This document shows, piece after piece, positions 45,371-54,010 of a stretch of DNA of 64,000 bases. Numbering within the stretch: the first letter of the stretch is position 1; every line of letters starts with the position of its first letter. The stretch is taken from the NCBI GenBank assembly GCA_958296095.1, contig OY282434.1:1-64000 (forward strand). Direction: 5' to 3'. The notes under the pieces are model-generated. The model saw nothing but the letters and a program-made list of their open reading frames with translations. It searched no databases and had not been told where the DNA came from. The stretch comes from an uncultured Oligoflexales bacterium. GTDB lineage: Bacteria; Bdellovibrionota_B; Oligoflexia; Oligoflexales; JAPPIL01. The position numbers were made by a program, and so were the translations under genes.

Positions 45371-46324
45371 ATGCTTGAGCTAGTGACGGGCGGCTTGGGT
45401 TTCATCGGCAGTGTCTATGCGGCTTGTGCGGCGCGGGCCGGTCGGCACTGTCTCGTTGTCGACCACGATGCGGGTAAAAAGCATCTGCTGCGCGCCTTAC
45501 CGACAGTTGAGGTAATTATCGCTGACCTACTGCAGCGCGAGCAACTCGTTGCGCTTGTCGCCCGATATAAACCGCGGGTCGTGCATCATTTTGCCGCGCA
45601 CAGTGCGGTGGGCATCGTGCCTGCGGCGGCGTTTGCCGATAATGTCGTTGCCACATCCAACTTGCTGGCGGCCTTGCAAGCCTGTGAGCCTATGCCATCG
45701 CTGGTTTTTGCCAGTTCTTGTTCTGTGTATGGCAGCTGCGCACAGCTGACCGACGAGACCGCACCCCTACGTCCTGTTTCTGCCTATGCACGTTCTAAAG
45801 CTGACAGCGAGCAGTTGCTGGCCACGGCGGTGCATAACAACAGCCCGCTGGCTGCGACGGTATTGCGTTACTCCAACGTCGCGGGGGCGATTGATGGCTT
45901 TGGTGAGCAGCGTGAGCGTGAGACCCACCTTATTCCTAATCTTATCAGCGCCGCTTTGCGTGCTGAGGCGGTGACGATTTTTGGTAATGACTTTCCTACT
46001 CCTGATGGCACGTGTCATAGGGATTATGTGCATGTGCATGATGTCGTTGCTGCGCACGAGCTTGCCGCGGCAAATTTATCCAGAGGGCAGTGGGCAAGTT
46101 TCAACATCTGTGCAGGTGTGTCGCACTCCAACCTAGAGGTTGTGCGCACAGTCGAGCAGGTAAGCGGCAAACGCTTGCAACTCAACATTGCTGCGCGACG
46201 TGAGGGTGATCCTGCCACGGTGCAGCTCAGCAATGCGAAAGCTGCGCGGGGATTGGGTTTTGTGCCGCGTCGTTCGGCTTTAGCAACGATTGTCGGGGAT
46301 GCGTATCGCTGGTGCTGCAGTTAA
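45371..46324 (+). CDS. galE: NAD-dependent sugar epimerase, UDP-glucose 4-epimerase-like
   Basis: 317 residues, extended short-chain dehydrogenase. The NAD-binding motif TGGLGFIG is at the N-terminus, the Ser in SSCSVYG and the YxxxK pair in YARSK form the active site, and DYVHVHDVVAAH is the usual GalE signature. ATG 45371 has AGGAG seven bases upstream. It probably interconverts UDP-glucose and UDP-galactose for surface polysaccharide. It is in an operon with pta. Confidence 0.92.
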   Translation: MLELVTGGLGFIGSVYAACAARAGRHCLVVDHDAGKKHLLRALPTVEVIIADLLQREQLVALVARYKPRVVHHFAAHSAVGIVPAAAFADNVVATSNLLAALQACEPMPSLVFASSCSVYGSCAQLTDETAPLRPVSAYARSKADSEQLLATAVHNNSPLAATVLRYSNVAGAIDGFGEQRERETHLIPNLISAALRAEAVTIFGNDFPTPDGTCHRDYVHVHDVVAAHELAAANLSRGQWASFNICAGVSHSNLEVVRTVEQVSGKRLQLNIAARREGDPATVQLSNAKAARGLGFVPRRSALATIVGDAYRWCCS

Positions 46325-46387
46325 GTTGCACGGCGCGAGAGCTGTTATTCTTGCCCGCGGTGATAATTTTTGCTAGCCTGCCGTCCC

Positions 46388-47026
46388 ATGTCTGACTATA
46401 TCGCACGCCGCAGGGCGATGTTTTCTTTTGTAAAAAGTTTCCCCGATCCGGCCCTTGAGATCACCGAGAAGGTTACTGTGCCTGACTTCAGACCGCACCT
46501 GCGTGCCCTGGGACTGCGCACCGCGCATTTTCTGTTGCATGCGGTAGCACGAGCTTCCTTGCAGGTGCCTCAGTTCCGGCTGCGGGAATGGCATGGTGAT
46601 ATTGTTGAGATCAGCAGCGCGCAGCTCTACTGCAGCTATGTGGTGCAAAATCCGCACACCGATCTCAATCACTGCCGCGTGCCGTTTAATTCCGACCTGG
46701 CCACGTTTGCGGCGGCAGCCCGAGTGCAAGAACCCTACGCTCAGCAAGCGCGAGATATAATTTTGCCCGCCCCACTGCCCCCCGATCCCGCTAGCATTAC
46801 TGCGATACTCCTCAGTATCATCCCGTGGCTGCGGGTTGACAGTATCGTGCATGGTGGCTGCAGCCCGATCCCGCTGTTCACCATCGGCAAGTTCAACACC
46901 GACACTGCCGACCGACTTGTCTTCAACATTTCCATCTCTGTGCATCACGGTCTTGTCGATGCTCACCACGTCTCTCAGTTTGTTGAACAGTTTTGCCGCA
47001 ACGTCACTGTAGAGCGGAATGAGTGA
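46388..47026 (+). CDS. CAT-like acyltransferase (chloramphenicol acetyltransferase fold)
   Basis: 212 residues, the usual CAT monomer size. The catalytic region is ISISVHHGLVDAHHVSQFV: the CAT family consensus is HHxxxDG, here HHGLVDA with Ala in place of Gly; His should be the general base. The middle has PLFTIGKF, matching the family's P-hF-hGK segment. CAT-type enzymes are trimers that use acetyl-CoA. Whether it acts on chloramphenicol or another small molecule cannot be told, and resistance should not be assumed. It ends 9 bases before a large palindrome. Confidence 0.82.
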   Translation: MSDYIARRRAMFSFVKSFPDPALEITEKVTVPDFRPHLRALGLRTAHFLLHAVARASLQVPQFRLREWHGDIVEISSAQLYCSYVVQNPHTDLNHCRVPFNSDLATFAAAARVQEPYAQQARDIILPAPLPPDPASITAILLSIIPWLRVDSIVHGGCSPIPLFTIGKFNTDTADRLVFNISISVHHGLVDAHHVSQFVEQFCRNVTVERNE

Positions 47027-47034
47027 GGGGTTGG

Positions 47035-47089
47035 GGAGGTGTGGGGCTAAGGTGGCTAGCTCCGCTAGCCACCTTAGCCCCACACCTCC
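47035..47089. repeat. Perfect 26-bp palindrome with 3-base loop
   Basis: Arms 47035-47060 and 47064-47089 are exact complements (GGAGGTGTGGGGCTAAGGTG at the outside of the left arm, closing at GCTAGC), separated by TCC. It lies 9 bases after the CAT-like stop and joins directly to module A. The left arm matches the CACACCTCC edge of the repeat reversed, so it may have arisen by an inverted junction between repeat copies. It may also act as a transcription block. Confidence 0.85.
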
Positions 47090-48560
47090 GTTGTCTTGGC
47101 ACGGCGCAGTGGAGCTAGCCGCCTTAGCACAAATCTCCGTTGTCTTGGCGAGGCGCAGCCCTACCGAGAAACTCGCCCCTGAGATAGGTGCAAACACATG
47201 CCTTGTGCAAAAAAATAACCTGGTTGCAGTATTGGCAATATTTGAGGTCGAGTTTTCGTACGGCCTCGCCCCGCCGTTCATGGAGCTCTCGGTAGGCAAG
47301 AGGTGGGGGCAACTGCCGAGAGGTCTGAGCGCAAGCCTGAACGCAACACAGGGAAATCTGAGAACAAGAAGCGAGCTAGCAAGCGAGCGTTACAAAGAGC
47401 ATCGCGTAGCGATGAGCTAGCAAGCGAGCGATACAGAAAGCCGTAGCGCAGCGAACGGTCTTGCCGCGCCATTCATGGAGCTCTCGGTGGGCAAGAGGTA
47501 GTGGCAACCGCGAAAAGGCCTGATGGCAAGGACACCACTTAGCACAAGCCACCGTTGTCTTGGCACGGCGCAGCCCTACCGAGAAACTCTCCTGAGTGGG
47601 TACGGCACATGCTTTATCTAAAAGCATAATCTGAATGCAACCGCGAGAGGCCTGAGTGCAAGGAGCGAGCTAGGAAGCGAGCGATACAGAAAGCCGCAGC
47701 GCAGCGAACGGCCTCGCCCCGCCGTTCATAAAGCCCTCGGCAGGCAAGAGGTGTGGGCAACCGCGAGAAACCTGAGGACAGGCATAGGTTCTGATGGCAA
47801 GCCTGAACGCAGTAACGAGAGGTCTGAGCGCAAGCAGCGAGCTAGGAAGCGAGCGTTACAAAGAGCCGCGTAGCAAAGACCTTCCTTAGCCCGTGCCTCC
47901 GTTGTCTTGGCACGGTGCAGCCCTACCGAGAAACTCGCCCTGAGTGGGTATGGCACACGCTTTATCTAAAAAAATAAACTGACTGCGGTATTGGCAATAT
48001 CTGTGGTCGAGTTTTCGCACGGTCTTGCCGTGCCGTTCATGGAGCTCTCGGTGGGCAAGTTTGAACGCGATCGCGAGAAACTTGGGGGCAAGCAAAGGGG
48101 CTGGCAGGCAAGCTTGAGAACAAGCAGAGAGGGGACTGAGAACAAGGAGCGAGCTAGGAAGCAAGCCTCCACTTAGCCCGTTCCCCCGTTATCTTGGCAC
48201 GGTGCAGCCCTACCGAGAAACTCGCCCTGAGTGGGTATGGCACATGCTTTATCTAAAAAAATAAACTGACTGCGGTATTGGCAGTATTTGTGGTGCGAGT
48301 TTTCGTACGGCCTCACCGTGCCGTTCATGGAGCTCTCGGCAGGCAAAAGGTGGGGGTAACCGCCGAGAGGTCTGAGCGCAAGCCTGAACGCAACACAGGG
48401 AAATCTGAGAACAAGAAGCGAGCTAGCAAGCGAGCGTTACAAAGAGCATCGCGTAGCGATGAGCTAGCAAGCGAGCGATACAAAAAGCAGCGTAGCGAGC
48501 GAAGCGAGCGTTACAAAGAGCCGCGTAGCGTAGCGCGTAGCGTAGCGCGGTGCAGCGCTC
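47090..48560. repeat. Composite repeat array 5
   Basis: Three near-complete A copies in + orientation at about 47135-47300, 47897-48059 and 48183-48346, plus truncated pieces at 47455-47540, 47547-47640 and 47710-47760, each joined to B and C units. The last A copy pairs GGCACGGTG (48196-48204) with CACCGTGCC (48314-48322). The stretch 47083-47440 is nearly identical to 49708-50065 in array 6. GTAGC runs near 48525-48550. It lies between two convergent genes. No gene supported. Confidence 0.9.
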
Positions 48561-48582
48561 AGCTCGCTGCACCCACATCTCT

Positions 48583-49521
48583 CTATTTCTTGCCTCCGCT
48601 GGCCTGCAGAAGTTCCTTGATGTCGAGGTTACGAGCCAAAGCCAATGGTGTCCTACCTCCATCTTCGGTCTCAGCATTGACATCGGCCCCTGCGTCGATC
48701 AGCAGTTGCAATACCGCCAAGGCATTATTACCGAAAGACTCCGCCACCAAGTGAATAGGTCGATAACCGTAATGATCAGCCACTTCAAGATTTGCTCCTG
48801 CCTCGATCAGGAGTTCAACCTTTGCCGGGCCATCCTCGTCGTAAGCCTCGACGGTTGCAATTACCGCAAGATGCAACGGAGTTTCGCCATCTTCGCTGAT
48901 CGCGTCAACATCCGCACCAGCTTCGATCAAGGTTGAGACCTCGGCTAGCGTTCCATCGATAACCGCGGTGTGCAGAGGGGTGGTCGTTCCCACCTTACGT
49001 TGTCTTTCTCGCTCGGCATCGCGTTTCCGATCTTCCTGCTCCGCTTCCCACAGCTGGTGAAAAAGCTCACCCTCACCACCGTGTGCCAGCAAAACCTCGT
49101 GAACGCTAGTGTCACCAGTACCAAAAGCGCAGCCAACCGCATAGTCGAGTGGAGTAACATAAGTCCCAGGCCTCTTAGCATTGACATCAGCTCCTGCTTC
49201 AATCAACACCCTGACCAGTTCGGCATTGCAGTGTCTCCCAGCCGCGATATGCAACACCGACGAACCATCTTTTTCGTAGACAGCATTGACATCTGCGCCA
49301 GCCGCGATCAGGAGCTCAGCAATCTCGACATCTTTGACCACCATCAACGCGGTAATACCAGCGATGCTCGCGTTGACATCGACTCCCTCAGCCAACAGAG
49401 ATTCTACCCGCGCCAGATCACCTTCAGAGATAGCATCGAAGAACGATTCCACATCAGCACTGGCAAACAAAACCGATGCCCAAGTAAACACCAATAGACA
49501 ACCGACCGAAACCTTACCCAT
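48583..49521 (-). CDS. Exported ankyrin-repeat protein
   Basis: 312 residues. ATG 49521 has GGAGG nine bases upstream, and the start gives a signal peptide (LLVFTWASVLFA). Ankyrin repeats fill the rest: consensus pieces such as AELLIAAGADVNA, RVLIEAGADVNA, TTTPLHTAVIDG, ETPLHLAV, RPIHLVAE and QLLIDAGADVNAETEDG. A charged insert (HQLWEAEQEDRKRDAERERQRK) splits the array near residue 160. It is likely periplasmic or surface, binding another protein. It lies between two nearly identical repeat arrays in direct orientation. Confidence 0.9.
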   Translation of the reverse strand: MGKVSVGCLLVFTWASVLFASADVESFFDAISEGDLARVESLLAEGVDVNASIAGITALMVVKDVEIAELLIAAGADVNAVYEKDGSSVLHIAAGRHCNAELVRVLIEAGADVNAKRPGTYVTPLDYAVGCAFGTGDTSVHEVLLAHGGEGELFHQLWEAEQEDRKRDAERERQRKVGTTTPLHTAVIDGTLAEVSTLIEAGADVDAISEDGETPLHLAVIATVEAYDEDGPAKVELLIEAGANLEVADHYGYRPIHLVAESFGNNALAVLQLLIDAGADVNAETEDGGRTPLALARNLDIKELLQASGGKK

Positions 49522-49614
49522 CGCTATAAACCTCCATACATAAAAACGAGATAAAAGACGCGCGCAGGGTAGCTAATACGAGAACACTTGACAAGAAAAA
49601 AGCAAGCAGAGTGA

Positions 49615-50595
49615 GCACAGAACCCTCACTTAGCCCGTGCCCTTTATGGAGATCTCGGCAAGCAAGAGGTGTGGGCAACCGCCGAGAGGCAAAGACCTTC
49701 CTTAGCCCCCGCCTCCGTTGTCTTGGCACGGCGCAGTGGAGCTAGCCGCCTTAGCACAAACCTCCGTTGTCTTGGCGAGGCGCAGCCCTACCGAGAAACT
49801 CGCCCCTGAGATAGGTGCAAACACATGCCTTGTGCAAAAAAATAACCTGGTTGCAGTATTGGCAATATTTGAGGTCGAGTTTTCGTACGGCCTCGCCCCG
49901 CCGTTCATGGAGCTCTCGGTAGGCAAGAGGTGGGGGCAACTGCCGAGAGGTCTGAGCGCAAGCCTGAACGCAACACAGGGAAATCTGAGAACAAGAAGCG
50001 AGCTAGCAAGCGAGCGTTACAAAGAGCATCGCGTAGCGATGAGCTAGCAAGCGAGCGGGACAAAAAGCATCGCGCAGCGATGAGCTAGGAAGCGAGCGTT
50101 ACAAAAAAGCCGTAGCGCAGCGAACGGCCTCGCCCCGCCGTTCATGGAGCTCTCGGCAGGCAAGCCTGAACGCAACCGCCGAGAGGCAAAGACCTTCCTT
50201 AGCCCGTGCCTCCGTTGTCTTGGCACGGTGCAGCCCTACCGAGAAACTCGCCCTGAGTGGGTATGGCACACGCTTTATCTAAAAAAATAAACTGACTGCG
50301 GTATTGGCAATATCTGTGGTCGAGTTTTCGCACGGTCTTGCCGTGCCGTTCATGGAACTCTCGGTGGGCAAGAGGTGGGGGCAACCGCCGAGAGGTCTGA
50401 GCGCAAGCCTGAACGCAACACAGGGAAATCTGAGAACAAGAAGCGAGCTAGCAAGCGAGCGTTACAAAGAGCATCGCGTAGCGATGAGCTAGGAAGCGAG
50501 CGTTACAAAGAGCCGCGCGTAGCGCAAGCAGCGAGCTAGGAAGCGAGCGTTACAAAAAAGCCGCGCAGCGTAGCGTAGCGTAGCGTAGCGTAGCG
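49615..50595. repeat. Composite repeat array 6
   Basis: Two near-complete A copies in + orientation at about 49762-49927 and 50210-50372, with pieces at 49645-49690 and 50125-50160, and C units rich in GTAGC up to 50595, touching the nuoN stop at 50598. The 49708-50065 block repeats 47083-47440, and 50196-50345 repeats 47883-48030. No gene supported. Confidence 0.9.
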
Positions 50596-50597
50596 CG

Positions 50598-52445
50598 CTA
50601 CGCAGGCAGCAACACGCCTAGCAGCAGGGTAGCAAGCAGTGCGATGACACATATAGTTGCGGTGGCATGCGCTCTGCGCAGGCGGGCGGAGCTAGGAAGC
50701 GGCGAGGAGCTAGAAAGCGGCAAAGAGTCAGCGGAGCTAGAAAGCGGCAAAGAGTCAGCGGAGCTAGAAAGCGGCAAAGAGTCAGCGGAGCTAGAAAGCG
50801 GCAAAGAGTCAGCGGAGTCAGCGGAGCTAGAAAGCGGCAAGGAGCTAGAAAGCGGCAAAGAGTCAGCGGAGCTAGAAAGCGGCAAAGAGTCAGCGGAGCT
50901 AGAAAGCGGCAAAGAGTCAGCGGAGTCAGCGGAGCTAGAAAGCGGCAAGGAGCTAGAAAGCGGCAAAGAACCAGCGGAGCTAGCGGAGTCAGCGGAGCTA
51001 GAAAGCGGCAAGGAGCTAGAAAGCGGCAAGGAGCTAGGAAGCGGCAAGGAGCTAGGAAGCGGCAAAGAGCCAGCGGAGCCAGCGGAGCTAGCGGAGTCAG
51101 CGGAGCTAGCGGAGTCAGCGGAGTCAGCGGAGCTGGGGACAAAATACATGTTAAGGACGACACGCAGGTAATAGTAGAAAGAAATAGCCGAGCCGATGAT
51201 GCCAACAATGACAAGTGCGTAGAGCCCTGCCTGCAGGCCTGCTTTGAAGACGAAGAATTTGGCGAAGAAGCCCAGTGTGGGCGGCATGCCCGCGAAAGCA
51301 AACATGAAGACAGCCAGAGTTGCCGCGCTGTAGGGGTGGGTCTTGGCAAGAGCATTCAGATCTTCAAGCTGAATGTTGGTGCGAGTTTCGTCTTCCATGC
51401 GCATGATCAAGGCAAACGTGCCGATGGCAATAACGCAGTAGGCAATGAGATAGTGCAGCGTGCTGTTCAGCGTCTGGGTGTCGGCGTTGGTGCCGAGGGC
51501 AACGAGAGCGATGGCAATATAGCCACCGTGGGCGATGGAAGAATAGGCCAGCATACGCTTGAGGCTGTTTTGCACCAGCGCCAGCACGTTGCCAACCAGC
51601 ATTGACAGGGCCGCAAACAGGGTCAGCACAGGCAGCCAGAGGGTATTCAGGGCCGTAATATTGTTTAAAAAACGCACAGCAAGCAAGACCGTGACTGCCT
51701 TAGCAGTAGTCGCCATGAATGCAGTCACCGCCGTCGGTGCACCTTCGTAAGCATCAGGTGTCCACAGATGGCATGGCACGAGCGCAAGCTTGAAAGCCAA
51801 CCCGACGATGGCAAACAGACTGCCGACGACAGCAAGGTGGTTATCCGCGGACAACCCCGCGAGCATGGCATTGAGGTCAAGCGTACCGCTCGCGGCATAG
51901 AGAAAAGCAAAGCCGAACAGCAGGACGGCGGCGGCAAACGAGCCCAGCACGAAGTATTTGATGGCAGCTTCTTGTGCCGCTTGCGTCGGCTTGATGTAGC
52001 CGATCAGGGCATACGTGCCGAGCGAGAAAATTTCCAGCCCGACGAAGATAGTGAGTAAATTGTGACTGGAGACCATCACCATCATGCCGCTGAGGGTGAT
52101 GAGAAAGATGGAACAGACATCGCCGCGCAAAAACTGCGCCTGCAAGTGTGATTCTTTGCTGAACCACAGAATACAAATGGCTATCGTCAGCACCAAAACT
52201 TGTCCAAAACGAGCAATGTTGTCAACGACATAAGCGCCAGCAAAAACTTGATAGTCAGGTGTTGGTAGCAGTAAACACGACACCAATGCCGCGGTGATAA
52301 AGGCCAGCGTGCAAATAAAAATTACCGCAGGATGACGCAGTAATTTGCTGACCGCACACAGCAGCAACAGCAGTGAACCCGCGAGCAGCGCGAGGATAGG
52401 CAAGGTGTAAACGTAAAATGGCAAGCCCAGCGTGGGGATGTTCAC
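50598..52445 (-). CDS. nuoN: NADH-quinone oxidoreductase subunit N with repeat-encoded insertion
   Basis: 615 residues; normal NuoN is about 480. Residues 1-437 are a standard antiporter-like subunit (LVVMVSSHNLLTIFVGLE-type core, KLALVPCHLWTPDAYEGAP, SLKRMLAYSSIAHGGY). About 150 residues made almost only of Ser, Ala, Asp, Leu and Pro (SSADS, LPLSSS) follow, encoded by 9-bp modules. Then comes the final helix ICVIALLATLLLGVLL. The insertion lies between the last two helices and keeps the frame. GTG 52445 overlaps the nuoM stop. It pumps protons in complex I. The insertion sequence matches module C of the intergenic repeats (GAGCTAGAAAGCGG). Confidence 0.93.
   Translation of the reverse strand: MNIPTLGLPFYVYTLPILALLAGSLLLLLCAVSKLLRHPAVIFICTLAFITAALVSCLLLPTPDYQVFAGAYVVDNIARFGQVLVLTIAICILWFSKESHLQAQFLRGDVCSIFLITLSGMMVMVSSHNLLTIFVGLEIFSLGTYALIGYIKPTQAAQEAAIKYFVLGSFAAAVLLFGFAFLYAASGTLDLNAMLAGLSADNHLAVVGSLFAIVGLAFKLALVPCHLWTPDAYEGAPTAVTAFMATTAKAVTVLLAVRFLNNITALNTLWLPVLTLFAALSMLVGNVLALVQNSLKRMLAYSSIAHGGYIAIALVALGTNADTQTLNSTLHYLIAYCVIAIGTFALIMRMEDETRTNIQLEDLNALAKTHPYSAATLAVFMFAFAGMPPTLGFFAKFFVFKAGLQAGLYALVIVGIIGSAISFYYYLRVVLNMYFVPSSADSADSASSADSASSAGSAGSLPLPSSLPLPSSLPLSSSLPLSSSADSASSAGSLPLSSSLPLSSSADSADSLPLSSSADSLPLSSSADSLPLSSSLPLSSSADSADSLPLSSSADSLPLSSSADSLPLSSSADSLPLSSSSPLPSSARLRRAHATATICVIALLATLLLGVLLPA
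50687..51133 (-). repeat. Coding repeat expansion in nuoN (9/18/27-bp modules)
   Basis: On the + strand the unit is GAGCTAGAAAGCGGCAAAGAGTCAGCG (27 bp, given as two parts: GAGCTAGAAAGCGG and CAAAGAGTCAGCG). Shorter 18-bp (GAGCTAGAAAGCGGCAAG) and 9-bp (GAGTCAGCG) units alternate. All are multiples of nine, so the frame is preserved in every arrangement. GAGCTAGGAAGCGGCAAAGAG is the same word as found in the intergenic C modules. Confidence 0.93.
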
Positions 52446-54001
52446 TTACTTTGCTCCACCAAAACGGTCGGTTGACGGGCTGCATCCTTGCTGGTCAGCT
52501 GATAGGTGAGAAAATTACGGGCAAGGTGCTTAAGCGAGGGTTTGGTTTTGTGCAAAAACATCTCAGGCAACACGCCTGTAAGCACGATGAGAATAATCAA
52601 CGGCAACAAATAAGCAATCTCTAGCTTGTTGAGATCTTGGATGTCTTTATGTTTACCTTTGCCAAACAGCAGGCGGCGACATAGCGATAACATGTAGATT
52701 GCACCGAGCAGCACGCCGAAGGAGGCACATACCGCGACGAACGGCTGCGCTTCAAACGCACCCAGTAGAATGTAAAATTCGCCAACAAACCCCCCCGTGC
52801 CAGGCAAGCCGATAGCGCCGAGTGTCGCAATAATCAGCAGCGTCGCAAAAATTGGCATGGAGCTAGCCAGCCCGCCATAGTCAGCAATCAGACGCGTATG
52901 GCAGCGCTCATAAATTGTGCCGATGAGGAAGAACAACGCCCCCGTGCTGAGGCCATGATGGATCATCTGATACAAGGCCCCCGTCAACGCGATCTCGGAC
53001 AGTTGCCCGCCCCCCAAGCTGAGCGACACCGTGCCCACCACGACAAAGCCGAGATGCGACACCGACGAGTAGGCGATCATTTTTTTCGCATCTTGCTGTG
53101 CCCAAGCCGTCAGTGCCCCATAAATAATACCGACAACTCCGAACCCCAGCAGAAAAGGGGCAAAGTCGATCACCGCATAAGGAAAAAGCGGAATGGCAAA
53201 ACGCATCAAGCCATAGATGCCAAGTTTCAGCAACACTGCCGCGAGCACCACCGAACCCGCCGTCGGTGCTTCGGTATGTGCATCAGGCAACCAAGTATGA
53301 AACGGCCACAGCGGAATTTTGATGGCAAAGGCCAGCAGAAAACCGAGAAACAGCAGATACTGCACGGTGTTTGATTCGCGCAGCTGATAGAGGTCAAGCA
53401 AGTTGGTGGAAAATACGCCGCTTTCCTGATAGTGCAACCCGTACAGCGCGATAGCCGCAACCAGCATGAACAGCGAACCACAGGCGGTGTAGATAAAAAA
53501 CTTCGTCGCCGCGTAGATTTTGTTTTTGCCACCCCACATGCCGATAATAAAATACATCGGGATGAGCATTACTTCCCAAAAAACATAGAACAGCAGTAAA
53601 TCAAAGGCGATCAACGAGCCCAGCATGCCGCTGCTGAGCAACATCAGCAAAGCTAGCAAGGCGCGCGGGTTATGGTGCATGCGCCACAGGCTGAGGACAA
53701 GCAATGGCATGAGCAGAGCCGTGAGCACGATGAGCAGTAGGCTCAAGCCATCGACGGCCACGAAATAGCTGATGCCATAGGCAGGAAACCAGCTGTATTT
53801 TTCCACAAACTGCAACTCCGCACTCGTGCCATCGAATTGCTGATAGAGGTAGAGCGTGCCGCCCAAAATCAATAGCGAGATAAAGAGCGTGAAAATTTTC
53901 GCCGCCCGCTCATGGCGCAACAGGGCAATGCCGCACACCGCAACAGCAGGCAGGATGATGGCCAGAACAGTCAGCAGATGGGTGTCAATAAGTGCAGGCA
54001 A
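52442..54001 (-). CDS. nuoM: NADH-quinone oxidoreductase subunit M
   Basis: 519 residues, polytopic antiporter-like subunit of complex I. Conserved FYVFWEVMLIPMYFIIG with the proton-path Glu, KIPLWPFHTWLPDAHTEAPTAGSV and MIHHGLSTGALF identify it. TTG 54001 is used, with GAGGAGAGG upstream. The stop overlaps the nuoN start. Normal length and composition, in contrast to nuoN. Confidence 0.96.
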   Translation of the reverse strand: MPALIDTHLLTVLAIILPAVAVCGIALLRHERAAKIFTLFISLLILGGTLYLYQQFDGTSAELQFVEKYSWFPAYGISYFVAVDGLSLLLIVLTALLMPLLVLSLWRMHHNPRALLALLMLLSSGMLGSLIAFDLLLFYVFWEVMLIPMYFIIGMWGGKNKIYAATKFFIYTACGSLFMLVAAIALYGLHYQESGVFSTNLLDLYQLRESNTVQYLLFLGFLLAFAIKIPLWPFHTWLPDAHTEAPTAGSVVLAAVLLKLGIYGLMRFAIPLFPYAVIDFAPFLLGFGVVGIIYGALTAWAQQDAKKMIAYSSVSHLGFVVVGTVSLSLGGGQLSEIALTGALYQMIHHGLSTGALFFLIGTIYERCHTRLIADYGGLASSMPIFATLLIIATLGAIGLPGTGGFVGEFYILLGAFEAQPFVAVCASFGVLLGAIYMLSLCRRLLFGKGKHKDIQDLNKLEIAYLLPLIILIVLTGVLPEMFLHKTKPSLKHLARNFLTYQLTSKDAARQPTVLVEQSK

Positions 54002-54010
54002 GGCCTCTCC

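Noticed and set aside
46388..47026. Chloramphenicol resistance gene
   Set aside because: The fold and His motif fit the CAT family, but the motif differs (HHGLVDA) and the substrate cannot be inferred, so resistance is not claimed.
50687..51133. CRISPR-like regularly spaced repeat
   Set aside because: Units are directly adjacent or nested multiples of 9 bp with no unique spacers, and they encode protein; no cas genes are present.
50667..51605. 312-residue + strand frame antisense to nuoN
   Set aside because: Open only because 9-bp modules carry no stop in this frame; the nuoN strand has clear complex I motifs on both sides.
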